Assembly: GCF_030326305.1 (NCBI RefSeq)
Contig: NZ_JACAKB010000012.1
Span: forward strand, 1 to 64,000
DNA from: Myroides odoratimimus
GTDB lineage: Bacteria; Bacteroidota; Bacteroidia; Flavobacteriales; Flavobacteriaceae
Direction: 5' to 3'
Length of the DNA: 64,000 nucleotides
Below the pieces are notes generated by a model that ran no database searches, was not told where the DNA came from, and saw nothing but the letters and a program-made list of their open reading frames with translations. The position numbers were made by a program, and so were the translations under genes. Below, piece by piece: positions 27,955 through 37,010 of the stretch. How positions within the stretch are numbered: position 1 is the first letter of the stretch; each line of letters opens with the position of its first letter.

Positions 27955-29457
27955 TTAAGCTTCTAAATCTATTTGAAATGAACTTAAGAATGCTATTGAC
28001 TTTTCTATATCATAATGTAAAATGCGGTCAACATCTACAAAAGAAACTTCTTCTCTATAAATTTTCAAGAAAGATTCAATGAACTCACTTGATTTCGCAG
28101 GTCTTCTGAACTCTAATGCTTGTGCTGCATTCATCAATTCTATAGCTAGAATGCGCTCTAAATTATCTACTATGCGTAGCGTCTTTGTAGCCCCATTAGC
28201 CCCCATACTTACGTGGTCTTCTTGTCCATTACTTGACACAATACTATCCACACTCGCAGGAGTTGCTAATTGTTTATTCTGACTTACAATACTCGCAGCT
28301 GTATACTGAGGAATCATAAACCCTGAGTTTAAACCTGGATTAGACACTAAGAATGCTGGTAAGCCTCTCAGTCCTGAAATCAATTGATAAGTTCTACGCT
28401 CTGATATACTTCCCAATTCAGCTAAGGCAATTCCTAAGAAATCTAACGCCAATGCCAATGGTTGTCCATGGAAATTACCTCCAGAAACTATTATATCGTC
28501 TTTATAAAATACATTTGGGTTATCTGTCACAGAGTTAATCTCTGTTTTAAACACGCGATTCACATAATCGATAGCGTCTTTTGATGCTCCATGTACCTGC
28601 GGAATACATCTGAATGAGTATGGATCTTGGACGTGCTCTTTTGGACGACTAATCAATTCAGACCCCTCTAAAACTTCATTGAAGAATTGCGCTGTCTCTA
28701 TCTGTCCTTTATGAGGTCTTACGTAATGAATTAATTCGTTAAACGGCTCGATTCTACCATCAAAACCTTCTAAAGAAATAGCCCCTATAACATCAGCTAA
28801 ATAAGATAATTTCTTTGATTTCAAAAGGATATAGCACCCATAAGCACTCATAAACTGAGTTCCATTTAACAAGGCCAATCCTTCTTTTGATTTTAATTTA
28901 ATTGGTTCCCATCCATGATTAGCTAGCACTTTATTGGCTGGCTGTCTAAATCCATCACAGAATACTTCCCCTTCTCCAATCAACGGCAATGTCAAGTGTG
29001 CTAGTGGAGATAAATCCCCTGAAGCCCCTAAAGACCCTTGGTTATAAACTACAGGAAGAATATCATTATTAAAGAAATCAATTAATCTCTCTACTGTTTC
29101 TAACTGAACCCCTGAGTTACCATAACTAAGAGACTTCACTTTTAACAACAACATAATCTTAACGATCTCTTCAGGAACAATCTCTCCTGTTCCACAAGCG
29201 TGAGACATCATTAAGTTTTCTTGCAATTGAGATAAGTTATCATTGTCTATTTTAACGTTACACAATGAACCAAACCCTGTATTAATCCCATAGATAGGAT
29301 CTGCTTGTTTAGCCATTTTATCGTCTAGATACATACGACAATTCACAATATTCGCTCTTGCTTCTTCAGATAACTGTATTTTTTGACCTTGAGTTAAAAT
29401 CTCATTTAACTTCTCGATTGTAAACACATCTGAAGTAATATAATGTACTAATTCCAT
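27955..29457 (-). CDS. hutH: histidine ammonia-lyase
   Basis: 500 residues, normal length. HutH removes ammonia from histidine to give urocanate. The Ala145-Ser146-Gly147 triad that self-cyclises to the MIO cofactor is present in GSLGASGDLSPLAHL, with the other hallmarks YGINTGFG and NPNVF. No other hut gene lies beside it; yaaA is on the upstream side, 27 bp away, and may share the transcript. Confidence 0.95.
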   Translation of the reverse strand: MELVHYITSDVFTIEKLNEILTQGQKIQLSEEARANIVNCRMYLDDKMAKQADPIYGINTGFGSLCNVKIDNDNLSQLQENLMMSHACGTGEIVPEEIVKIMLLLKVKSLSYGNSGVQLETVERLIDFFNNDILPVVYNQGSLGASGDLSPLAHLTLPLIGEGEVFCDGFRQPANKVLANHGWEPIKLKSKEGLALLNGTQFMSAYGCYILLKSKKLSYLADVIGAISLEGFDGRIEPFNELIHYVRPHKGQIETAQFFNEVLEGSELISRPKEHVQDPYSFRCIPQVHGASKDAIDYVNRVFKTEINSVTDNPNVFYKDDIIVSGGNFHGQPLALALDFLGIALAELGSISERRTYQLISGLRGLPAFLVSNPGLNSGFMIPQYTAASIVSQNKQLATPASVDSIVSSNGQEDHVSMGANGATKTLRIVDNLERILAIELMNAAQALEFRRPAKSSEFIESFLKIYREEVSFVDVDRILHYDIEKSIAFLSSFQIDLEA

Positions 29458-29484
29458 ATTTGTATATTGGTGGTATATAAAATT

Positions 29485-30252
29485 TTATCTTGTAAACACT
29501 AAATTATTACCCTTAGAATCAGTTTCACTCCACGCATACCCATCCACATTAAACTTCTTCACCCCTTCTATATCATTCACATTATTATCTATGATATAGC
29601 GCACCATCATTCCTCTTGCTTTTTTAGCATAGAAGCTGATTGTTTTAAGCTTACCATCTCTTAATTCTTTAAAATCAGGTGTTACTATGGTGCCTTTTAT
29701 CGCTTTTTTATCAATCGCACTAAAGTATTCATTACTCGCTAAGTTGATTAACAACTCACCTTGTTTCATTTCTTTATTTAGAGCCTCTGCTAGAATAGGC
29801 TTCCAAAACTCGTATAGGTTTGCATTTGCTCCTACAGCCATCTTAGTTCCCATTTCTAAACGATATGGTTCTATTTCGTCCAAAGGTTTTAATAAGCCAT
29901 AAAGACCTGATAATATTCTCAATTTTTCTTGTAATACTTCTATCTTATCTGCTGTTAAGCTATAAGCATCTAATCCTGCATAAACGTCTCCGTTAAAAGC
30001 AAAAACTGCTTGCTTAAAGTCTTTTTCTTTTCCTGCTTTTTTCACAAAAGCCCTCTCTTGATTTCTCTTCCAATTTAGTTCTGCTAAATTGTTAGAAATC
30101 TTCATTAAAGCTTCTAAATCCATCGGAGTTTTAGATTGCAATACTTCATTAATCACTTTTGATTCTTTGATAAATGAAGCCTTTGTAGCTTTCTCTACAG
30201 GCACTGCTGTTGTGTAATCTAAACTCTTAGCAGGCGATATTAAAATTTTCAT
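29485..30252 (-). CDS. yaaA: peroxide stress protein YaaA (DUF328)
   Basis: 255 residues from the ATG at 30252 (MKILISPAKSLDY, the family's usual start). Conserved motifs: ISPAKSLDY, FNGDVYAGLDAYSL, RILSGLYGLLKPLDEIEPYRLEMG, NLASNEYFSAID and the Lys/Arg-rich FYAKKARGMMVRYI. In E. coli YaaA lowers free iron during peroxide stress and binds DNA. A start six residues earlier is possible but less likely. The 27-bp gap to hutH suggests a two-gene unit. Confidence 0.93.
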   Translation of the reverse strand: MKILISPAKSLDYTTAVPVEKATKASFIKESKVINEVLQSKTPMDLEALMKISNNLAELNWKRNQERAFVKKAGKEKDFKQAVFAFNGDVYAGLDAYSLTADKIEVLQEKLRILSGLYGLLKPLDEIEPYRLEMGTKMAVGANANLYEFWKPILAEALNKEMKQGELLINLASNEYFSAIDKKAIKGTIVTPDFKELRDGKLKTISFYAKKARGMMVRYIIDNNVNDIEGVKKFNVDGYAWSETDSKGNNLVFTR

Positions 30253-30474
30253 GATCTCTTTTTTTAGCATCCCAAATATAGGATAACTATTTAGATTTTC
30301 ATATTTGCTACCCTTGTGTTTTTAGGTTTTATCCTTGTTTTAACACTTTTTCTGACAGCTTTACCAACTATATAAATCTCAATATCCGGACTAACTAATC
30401 TCATTACTAAATAGATAATAAATAAAATGATTTAAATAAAAATTAAAACTATCACCTAAACCATATTATATTCA
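30253..30474. other. intergenic DNA, no gene
   Basis: About 220 bp of AT-rich DNA that should hold the yaaA promoter and the end of the DUF695 transcript. No hairpin with a T-run was recognised here. Confidence 0.4.
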
Positions 30475-31575
30475 CTAGCCATTATTGATAGCTCTAGTAT
30501 ACACTTCTAACCCCATCCAATACTTATCTCTATAAATCGTATAGTAAATATCAAATCGATCTGTAAATAAACCTATTGTCTTAAATACATCCCTAGATGC
30601 GCTTTTATAATCTTTTGTCGCAAAGAATAAAGTGCGTTCTCCAGAACCTGTCTCTCTGGCCACACTATGCAAGATTCCTGATTCGAGAATTAGATCTTCT
30701 ATCTCATCCATAGTCGTGACATCTTGTTTATTTGGTAGCCCATCCTCACGTCCATTATAAGTTATAGAAACTTTCACTACCCATGGATAAGACATCTTCT
30801 GGTCCCAATTTAAAAAACTAGTATTCACGACCACTATTAAGGGCTCATTATTAGTATTACTCTCTAAGATAGAATAAGTATCCTCTGAACTATTTCGTAT
30901 TACACTGTCATATTTCTCTACAAACTCTGCTTCTCTATAACTTAAATAATCACTTAACTTAGACACTGTAATTAACTCTCCTTCAATACCTTCTATCCCT
31001 TTCACTTCTAAGTAATCTATCATGGTCATTGTCTTAATCTCACCTAGATAATTGTCTAAAAACATATAAAGAGCATTCCCTATTTCTTCTTCATTCTCAG
31101 GAGTACATTCTTTAATTATAAAACGTAAATGAATATAATCTGGATACTCATCATCATGAATAGGTGTAAATGAAACTGTCTCTTCATCTAGTAAAAAACC
31201 ATTCATATTTAACCCTATTCCTTTTACACTCGGTTTACAACTGATAAAACGCCATCTTTCATGATCAGGAGCTATTCTAATAAAATCATCTACAAAAGGC
31301 AATGACTTTACTCTACCATCAGGAGAAATAATTAGTTCTCCTATCCCATCTTTTCCCATCCCAGTTAGCATATTAAAGTCTGGATTAATAGCCTTTAACT
31401 TAGGACTGACAATGTCAATAAAATCCTCCACTACACGTTCATGATTTTCTATTGTCTTATAGAATTTTGACTCATTAGCAATAAACCAATCCCAAAATTG
31501 TTGATATTGTGTCTCTAATTCAACAGTATTTGCCTCCTTAACGCCTTTTCCAAATAATTTATCAAAAAAACCCAT
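30475..31575 (-). CDS. DUF695-domain protein
   Basis: 366 residues, soluble, acidic and without a signal peptide. The C-terminal half (about 215-366) fits DUF695: NWDQKMSYPWVVKVSITYNGREDGLPNKQDVTTMDEIEDLILESG, then GERTLFFATKDYKSA. The N-terminal half is a helical-plus-strand domain beginning MGFFDKLFGK, seen in other Bacteroidota proteins of this kind. The function is unknown; DUF695 proteins often occur among immunity-like genes. Monocistronic. The assignment is from pattern memory. Confidence 0.65.
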   Translation of the reverse strand: MGFFDKLFGKGVKEANTVELETQYQQFWDWFIANESKFYKTIENHERVVEDFIDIVSPKLKAINPDFNMLTGMGKDGIGELIISPDGRVKSLPFVDDFIRIAPDHERWRFISCKPSVKGIGLNMNGFLLDEETVSFTPIHDDEYPDYIHLRFIIKECTPENEEEIGNALYMFLDNYLGEIKTMTMIDYLEVKGIEGIEGELITVSKLSDYLSYREAEFVEKYDSVIRNSSEDTYSILESNTNNEPLIVVVNTSFLNWDQKMSYPWVVKVSITYNGREDGLPNKQDVTTMDEIEDLILESGILHSVARETGSGERTLFFATKDYKSASRDVFKTIGLFTDRFDIYYTIYRDKYWMGLEVYTRAINNG

Positions 31576-31660
31576 AACATTTCTTTTAAACTTGAGTGCT
31601 AAAAGTACTCTTTTTTCAATAAATCACAAGAAACTCTTCTACTCTACTTCTATAACTAAA

Positions 31661-31696
31661 AAAGCTCACAATGTATTGTTCTACACCATGAGCTTT
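31661..31696 (-). terminator. terminator after the di-haem peroxidase gene
   Basis: AAAGCTCA / TGAGCTTT stem with an inner ACAAT/ATTGT stem, 19 bp beyond the stop codon, with a T-run on the minus strand. Confidence 0.7.
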
Positions 31697-31715
31697 AAAA
31701 CGAATTTAACTTTTA

Positions 31716-33506
31716 TTATTGGTCACTTAATGCCTTCATAAATAATACTATATCAGAAATTTCACCCTCTGTTAACTGTAAAGGGTCTTCTGGTAAGGTT
31801 TGGCTTTCTACTTCTAGTCCCATACCTAATCCTCCTCCTTTATTGTAAAAATCCATTACTTCTTCTAAGGTCTCATACACGCCGTTATGCATATAAGGAC
31901 CGCTCTCTCCAATATTCCTAACAGTAGGTGTCTTAAATGAATGTTTTAATTGTGGTAGATCTGTATTAAATATATACCTCCCTAAATCACGATCTAAAAC
32001 CTTACCTTCTTTATCTGCTGGTACTCCTAATACTTCTTGTTCCGACTTCACAAAAAACGGAGGAACTGTCCCATTAAATACTGGCATAAAATGACAAGTT
32101 GCGCACTGTGCTTTTCCCACAAATAAATTGAATCCTTTCTTTTCACGAGAAGTTAAAGCTTGTTTATCACCTCTCATATACTGATCAAAACGAGAATTAA
32201 AGACAGAAAGAGAACGAATATAAGAAGCTAATACATTTTCTAATTGCCATACTTCTATTTCTTTTTCCGTTTGGTATACTGTTTTAAACTGTTTTTTGTA
32301 TTTTTCTTCTTCGTTAAGATGAGCTACTATTTGTTTTAAATCTCCATGCATCTCATCTTTATTTGTGATTACATCAGAAGACTGACTCTCTAAAGTAACA
32401 CTGCGCATATCCCAAAACTGCCCGTGATAATACGCTGCATAATTTAGAGAAGGTGTATTGCGCAGAAGCGGTTGACCTTTTAGGTCTAATGCTGTTTTAA
32501 AAGGCTCGCTAAAGGCCTTATCTGGATGATGACAATCAGCACAGCTTCTAAAACTATCTTTAGAAAGCTTTTTATCAAAAAACAATTCTTTACCTAGAGC
32601 AACCTTTGCTAGCGTTAAATAGTAAGTAGAGTCTGGTAAAAAAGCATTTAAATTAATCAAATCCTTATCAAAAAGTGAGTTCACACTACCTTTTACCACT
32701 TGATTACCATCCTTAAAAGGAATCTCTAAGTCCATTTGTATCCCTACAATTCCTTTTGCTATGGGATCTAAATACGAAGTAATAAAATCTAGATAATCAA
32801 AACTGTCCTTGTTAGGATTTTTTTGACAGATAGTTATAGCTTTATCTAATAATAATTTCACTTCTGGATAAGAAGCTGTATTCTGCCAATTCTTCGATAA
32901 CTCCAATACTTGTTTAACTCCTGATAGACTAGCGGCAGCTTCCACAAATAACAATTTACTTGCTGGAGTATCAAAACCTGTAATCCCTAAAGCTGTAATC
33001 TGAAACAACTCCATCTTTAATGCCTCTAAAACTATATCTTCCGAAATGGTAATTACTTCAAAATTCTTGCGTATACTCAGTACAAAATTTTTTAACCTCT
33101 TTGTATCAATAAGTAGTTCACTATGATTTTCTAGATCATAGACAGGATATAGATATTCTTCTACAACCTGATACCCTTCTGCAGGTACATATTTATTCTC
33201 ATCTAAATCTAGTTGATCTAGGGCAGGTCCATTAATTGATTTACTTGTATGAGGTAAAAAATAAGCCACTGCCCACTCTATCTTTTTATAAGCCTTTCTA
33301 CTCTCTACGAACGCATTTCTAACAACAGTACTATCTTTACCTTGTTCTACTGCATCTACTAAATTATTTATTGTCGTTTCTAAACTATCTACTTGAGTCA
33401 ATAAATAGTTATTATAAGTAATATTTTCATATATTTTGGTTTTGTTAGAACAACTAAATAAACAAAAAACCAAAACAATCAAAAAAGTGTATTTAATTGT
33501 TTTCAT
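31716..33506 (-). CDS. lipoprotein with imelysin-like N-terminus fused to di-haem cytochrome c peroxidase
   Basis: 596 residues. A lipoprotein signal (lipobox Cys at residue 19, FCLFSCS) precedes a helical domain of about 250 residues with the pattern GYQVVEEYLYP, resembling the GxHxxE motif of imelysins (His replaced by Gln). From about 300 the protein is a CcpA/MauG-type peroxidase with two CxxCH haem sites at C322-H326 (CADCH) and C468-H472 (CATCH), and a distal end PTVRNIGESGPYMHNG. It should act in the periplasm, anchored by lipid. Imelysins are tied to iron or haem handling, so a link between peroxide and iron is possible (inference). It follows the PhoX-like gene, separated by a terminator. 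Confidence 0.85.
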   Translation of the reverse strand: MKTIKYTFLIVLVFCLFSCSNKTKIYENITYNNYLLTQVDSLETTINNLVDAVEQGKDSTVVRNAFVESRKAYKKIEWAVAYFLPHTSKSINGPALDQLDLDENKYVPAEGYQVVEEYLYPVYDLENHSELLIDTKRLKNFVLSIRKNFEVITISEDIVLEALKMELFQITALGITGFDTPASKLLFVEAAASLSGVKQVLELSKNWQNTASYPEVKLLLDKAITICQKNPNKDSFDYLDFITSYLDPIAKGIVGIQMDLEIPFKDGNQVVKGSVNSLFDKDLINLNAFLPDSTYYLTLAKVALGKELFFDKKLSKDSFRSCADCHHPDKAFSEPFKTALDLKGQPLLRNTPSLNYAAYYHGQFWDMRSVTLESQSSDVITNKDEMHGDLKQIVAHLNEEEKYKKQFKTVYQTEKEIEVWQLENVLASYIRSLSVFNSRFDQYMRGDKQALTSREKKGFNLFVGKAQCATCHFMPVFNGTVPPFFVKSEQEVLGVPADKEGKVLDRDLGRYIFNTDLPQLKHSFKTPTVRNIGESGPYMHNGVYETLEEVMDFYNKGGGLGMGLEVESQTLPEDPLQLTEGEISDIVLFMKALSDQ

Positions 33507-33522
33507 AAAATCTAAAAAAAGA

Positions 33523-33553
33523 CCTCTAGTAGTAAATAAGATACTACTAGAGG
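33523..33553 (-). terminator. terminator between the PhoX-like and peroxidase genes
   Basis: Perfect 12-bp inverted repeat (CCTCTAGTAGTA / TACTACTAGAGG) with a 7-nt loop and a seven-T run on the minus strand. It separates two genes read in the same direction, so they are independent units or linked by read-through. Confidence 0.88.
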
Positions 33554-33575
33554 TTACAAAACATTAGAACTTAAA

Positions 33576-35066
33576 CTATTTTTCTACGTTGCGAATAATC
33601 ACTACCTGACCTCCTTCTTTATTCTTGTTCACACCCGCTTTATCTGCATCAACAAATTCATTTTTTTGCCAAGTATGCGAGTGAATATTAACAGAAAAAG
33701 TATTTGGAACACCTATCAACTCAGAGATATCTTCCATTGCTCCAAACTCCCAAGAACCAAATTTCTGAAGATTTCCAGATTGATTATAATTCTTTTGCCA
33801 CTCTGCATCTTCTCTATTGTGCTTCATATTCAACCATGGTTTATAAGAACCATCAGCTATTTTATATTGCCAGATATAAGAATCATGTTTTGCATCGGCA
33901 TAATAAGAATCTCCATCTTCTTGAATATATACATAATTCTCAGTCACACATAGGTTATCAGGATTGATTAGGTTCTTACCAGGATCACTATCTCCCTCTG
34001 CAGCAACAGATAATTTACCTGTCATCATACCGTTTTTATCTAATACTAGTTTATATACTCTTCCCCACATCGTAAAACCATTTACAGGATTACCTCCACT
34101 TGCTTGACCTGTTGCAGTAAAGTAAATTTCATTTCCTTTTCCTGCACCTTTTCTATAATCAACATCTTCTACTCGAGAAAAGCGAATAACTCCTAGCTCC
34201 ATATTCTTTTGATTAATCTGAGCTCCAGTCATATCTTTAGCGCCTGGTATCTCTACAAACTCTACATCATACTCCATTCCTTTTTTCATATCCATCTCAG
34301 TATATCCTCCTGACTTACGTTTTAATGCATATAATTTTCCTCCTTGAAGATCACCTTTATTTCCAACATACATAATTAATTGCCCTGCACTTTGATGATT
34401 AGAAGAATACCCTTGATCTTCCCCAATTAAAACAATCGTTTTCCCATTAGAAACATCCAAAGGAAGCGGAACTGCATTCTCCATACTTGCTTTACCCAAC
34501 GCTGGCAATACTCTATCTCGATTAGATTTAAGATCAGTAGATCCCATAGGATCAATAGCATGTACCATACTTTCTTCTCCCGACTCTCCAGCTGTCAAGA
34601 ATACAGGTCCAAAACCATGTATCTCTGGTTTTGCTAAAGTAGCAGAACAAAGCCTTGTAATCCCTCCTATTCCATCTACAATATACTCTCCTTTAACAGG
34701 TTTAAATGTTTTATCTAAATAAACACGAGAAACAGATTTCATAATCTCATGATTTGTAATCATCAAATATCCATCTCCTTTAGGATCTTTCATAAAACCA
34801 GCCCCATCAGGTTGTCCTCCAAACACGAAATCAGGAGATTCACTTAATTTATCTTCACTCGAAATAAGAGAAAAAATCTCTAATTTTTCAAAACCAGGCA
34901 TCGCGTAAACAAAAGCTGGTGTTTTTGAATGATTCTTTAAAACAATTTTGTCACCATTGTTTTCCCCTTCGCCACTACCTGAATTATTATCATCATGGCA
35001 CCCTACTACAGACGCAGTCATAACTAGACCTAAAATCCAAGTTGGTAATTTGTAGTTAATTTTCAT
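33576..35066 (-). CDS. PhoX-family (DUF839) lipoprotein phosphatase-like protein
   Basis: About 496 residues from the ATG at 35066. The signal ends in the lipobox TASVVGC (Cys about 23), and a linker rich in Asp, Asn and Gly follows (HDDNNSGSGEGENNGD). The body is DUF839/PhoX-like: FVFGGQPDGAGFMKDPKGDGYLMITNHE, TAGESGEESMVHAI, and NPDNLCVTENYVYIQEDGDSY. PhoX is a calcium- and iron-containing periplasmic alkaline phosphatase; members in Flavobacteriia are often only distantly related, so activity is not certain. The longer frame to 35120 lacks a proper signal peptide. A peroxidase gene follows. Confidence 0.8.
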   Translation of the reverse strand: MKINYKLPTWILGLVMTASVVGCHDDNNSGSGEGENNGDKIVLKNHSKTPAFVYAMPGFEKLEIFSLISSEDKLSESPDFVFGGQPDGAGFMKDPKGDGYLMITNHEIMKSVSRVYLDKTFKPVKGEYIVDGIGGITRLCSATLAKPEIHGFGPVFLTAGESGEESMVHAIDPMGSTDLKSNRDRVLPALGKASMENAVPLPLDVSNGKTIVLIGEDQGYSSNHQSAGQLIMYVGNKGDLQGGKLYALKRKSGGYTEMDMKKGMEYDVEFVEIPGAKDMTGAQINQKNMELGVIRFSRVEDVDYRKGAGKGNEIYFTATGQASGGNPVNGFTMWGRVYKLVLDKNGMMTGKLSVAAEGDSDPGKNLINPDNLCVTENYVYIQEDGDSYYADAKHDSYIWQYKIADGSYKPWLNMKHNREDAEWQKNYNQSGNLQKFGSWEFGAMEDISELIGVPNTFSVNIHSHTWQKNEFVDADKAGVNKNKEGGQVVIIRNVEK

Positions 35067-35264
35067 TAGTTTATCATTTTTTGTTGAAGCAAAGCTACCT
35101 TCACTAGTTAACCTTAACATTACGCATCAATTACCAAAATGTTAATAATTAATTAAAAAATCAAACAAAAAATAAGCTATGACTAATAATCTGTTTTGTT
35201 TATTAACTTTTTAAAATGATAGAACCTAATTCTTTTGGATAAATATAGATTAACAACAAAAAAA

Positions 35265-35288
35265 CCTTCAAGGTATATACCTTGAAGG
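35265..35288 (-). terminator. terminator of the TPR-like protein gene
   Basis: Perfect 24-bp palindrome (CCTTCAAGGTAT / ATACCTTGAAGG) followed by a T-run on the minus strand, 30 bp beyond the stop codon at 35319. Confidence 0.85.
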
Positions 35289-35318
35289 GTGTGTATTAAT
35301 TTACATAATTCAACTCCT

Positions 35319-36242
35319 CTACAAACAAAAAGCACTATCTGCTCCACCAATATGCCCTACCTTATGGTCATAAGTCATGAATCCTAATGCATGTTCTCTA
35401 TCCCATGAACAATCAAAGAGATATCCTATATGAGGAGGTTCTGTCCATGATTCTGGTATAATATAGATAGTCATCGGTGTAATCAACATTCCGAACTGAT
35501 TCTTATCTACAATATCAGGCATAAAAGTTTCTTTATCCTCTCCTTCATATCCATACTGCACTTGCCACTTCTCGTATTTAGAAACTAGCTTACTCAATAA
35601 CTCTTCTAGAATAGTCTGTTCATTCTCTTGAACGTCCTTTACTATTCGATTCATTAATTCTGTTGCTTCCTTCTCATCTACCTCATCTTCTATATAATCT
35701 AGTAATACTTCACATCGGATAGCTTCTTCCATCTTAAAAAAGGCTTTCCACAAAGGTAGTTCTAACTCCATCTCTATTTCTACCTCATCCCCTTCTATAG
35801 GCTCTGACAACTGTACAGGATTTTCTAAATGTTGATTAAAAAACTCATAGCAAAAAGGAGCTCTTGTAAAGATATACTCTGGCTCTACAGCATAACACAA
35901 ATTTAAATAATGCAGAGCAGCTTTTTCATTTCCACACTCTAAACAACACTCTCCTTTATAATAATTGCGTACATACTCAGGATTTCTATCTTTATTACTA
36001 TGCTTATCACCTTCATCAAGCCAAAACATCATCTTCTCAAACTCTCTTAATCTTATATATTCAGTAGTCATACGTCCTATAATGATAGACGCATCATATA
36101 TACAATACTTACTTTCATCAGCTAAGTTCCATTGCTCCTCTATAAAAGCAATCAAATCCTCTACAGTATCTGTATTCGTTTTTAAACCATACCTGTCTAG
36201 ATAACTATATATACGATCTATTATCACTTGTGCCTCTTCCAT
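35319..36242 (-). CDS. acidic protein with a TPR-like motif, function unknown
   Basis: 307 residues from the ATG at 36242; the longer frame would need a TTG. Soluble and acidic. A TPR-like helix pair is visible (NYYKGECCLECGNEKAALHYLNLCYAVEPEYI, about residues 97-128). The C-terminal third contains a Trp-rich stretch (ESWTEPPHIGYLFDCSWDREHALGF) and ends KVGHIGGADSAFCL. I do not recognise the family. Its size, acidity and isolation resemble the immunity-like genes at 41-47 kb. It has its own terminator and no operon partner. Confidence 0.6.
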   Translation of the reverse strand: MEEAQVIIDRIYSYLDRYGLKTNTDTVEDLIAFIEEQWNLADESKYCIYDASIIIGRMTTEYIRLREFEKMMFWLDEGDKHSNKDRNPEYVRNYYKGECCLECGNEKAALHYLNLCYAVEPEYIFTRAPFCYEFFNQHLENPVQLSEPIEGDEVEIEMELELPLWKAFFKMEEAIRCEVLLDYIEDEVDEKEATELMNRIVKDVQENEQTILEELLSKLVSKYEKWQVQYGYEGEDKETFMPDIVDKNQFGMLITPMTIYIIPESWTEPPHIGYLFDCSWDREHALGFMTYDHKVGHIGGADSAFCL

Positions 36243-36507
36243 ACTATTTTTATTTTTCAAGGCTAAAATTAGGAAATTTATATTTTATCTAGTGTATAAA
36301 ACATATTGCTGAACACTCGATCTTGATTATAAATTATTTGATTTATATAATTCCCCTCAATACTTAGATTGCCATTAAAACACAAATAGTACTTTTTACC
36401 GTTCTTATAATGCACTAATTTTTATTCTCAAAATGTTAGTTCTGTAATTACCGAACCATACTCAATCCTAATAACTACGAAGGTTTAATAGCTAAAAAAA
36501 GCACTTT

Positions 36508-36601
36508 GTTCGGGCGTTGTTTGGAAGTTGTTCGGAAAAGTATTGCAAAAAAGGGGGCTTTTCCGAAGAAACACCGATGAATACCGCATAAACACTCGAA
36601 A
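36508..36601. repeat. extragenic palindromic element with 11-bp period
   Basis: Left arm: three 11-bp units, GTTCGGGCGTT, GTTTGGAAGTT and GTTCGGAAAAG. After a 17-bp loop the right arm has four 11-bp units, CTTTTCCGAAG, AAACACCGATG, AATACCGCATA and AACACTCGAAA. The inner units are exactly complementary (CTTTTCCGAA against TTCGGAAAAG); the outer ones are diverged. This looks like a decayed, extended hairpin element of the kind scattered between genes in Bacteroidota. Confidence 0.6.
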
Positions 36602-36697
36602 AAAGGGACAAGGATTTTTTAGTAATTTGAAAACAATAGTACTAAATGAGAGTTTTTAGCCTTAAAAAATATAATACTTTTTAAAGTTAAACGAAGA

Positions 36698-36772
36698 AGT
36701 ATTTTTGCTTTGATTTATATACTTTCAAGCTAAAAAATATTCAGACAAGGTTCTGACTTAAAGCAAAATACT
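36698..36772. other. second foldable intergenic segment
   Basis: AGTATTTTTGCTTT at 36698-36711 pairs, with one bulge, with AAAGCAAAATACT at 36760-36772, and an inner stem TCAGA/TCTGA lies at 36741-36756. No T-run follows, so it is not a simple terminator. It could be part of a small RNA or of a repeat. Confidence 0.35.
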
Positions 36773-37010
36773 CTGCAAATATACAAAAAAACTTTAACTC
36801 CTTTTGAGATTACATATCCAATCCCTTCTAGCTAATAAGGAAATGACCTAAAGAGCTTATTTTATTCATAGTGAACCAAGGAAAGATGCGTGAGCTACTA
36901 AGGATAACCAATTTAGTCTACAGTAAGTCTAAAGTTTTAATTAAATTAGCTCCCTTATAAACGAAACTCCCTACAACTAGAGGGACTGTACAGACTTTTA
37001 AAATAAAAAT

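Larger units (their letters stand above)
36243..37010. other. long intergenic region with structured elements
   Basis: About 770 bp between divergent genes. It holds a large 11-bp-periodic palindromic element (36508-36601) and a second foldable segment (36698-36772). A 15-bp stretch ending in ATAATGCACTAATT at 36420 recurs upstream of the MFS gene at 42294. No protein-coding frame was supported. A small RNA is possible. Confidence 0.5.
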
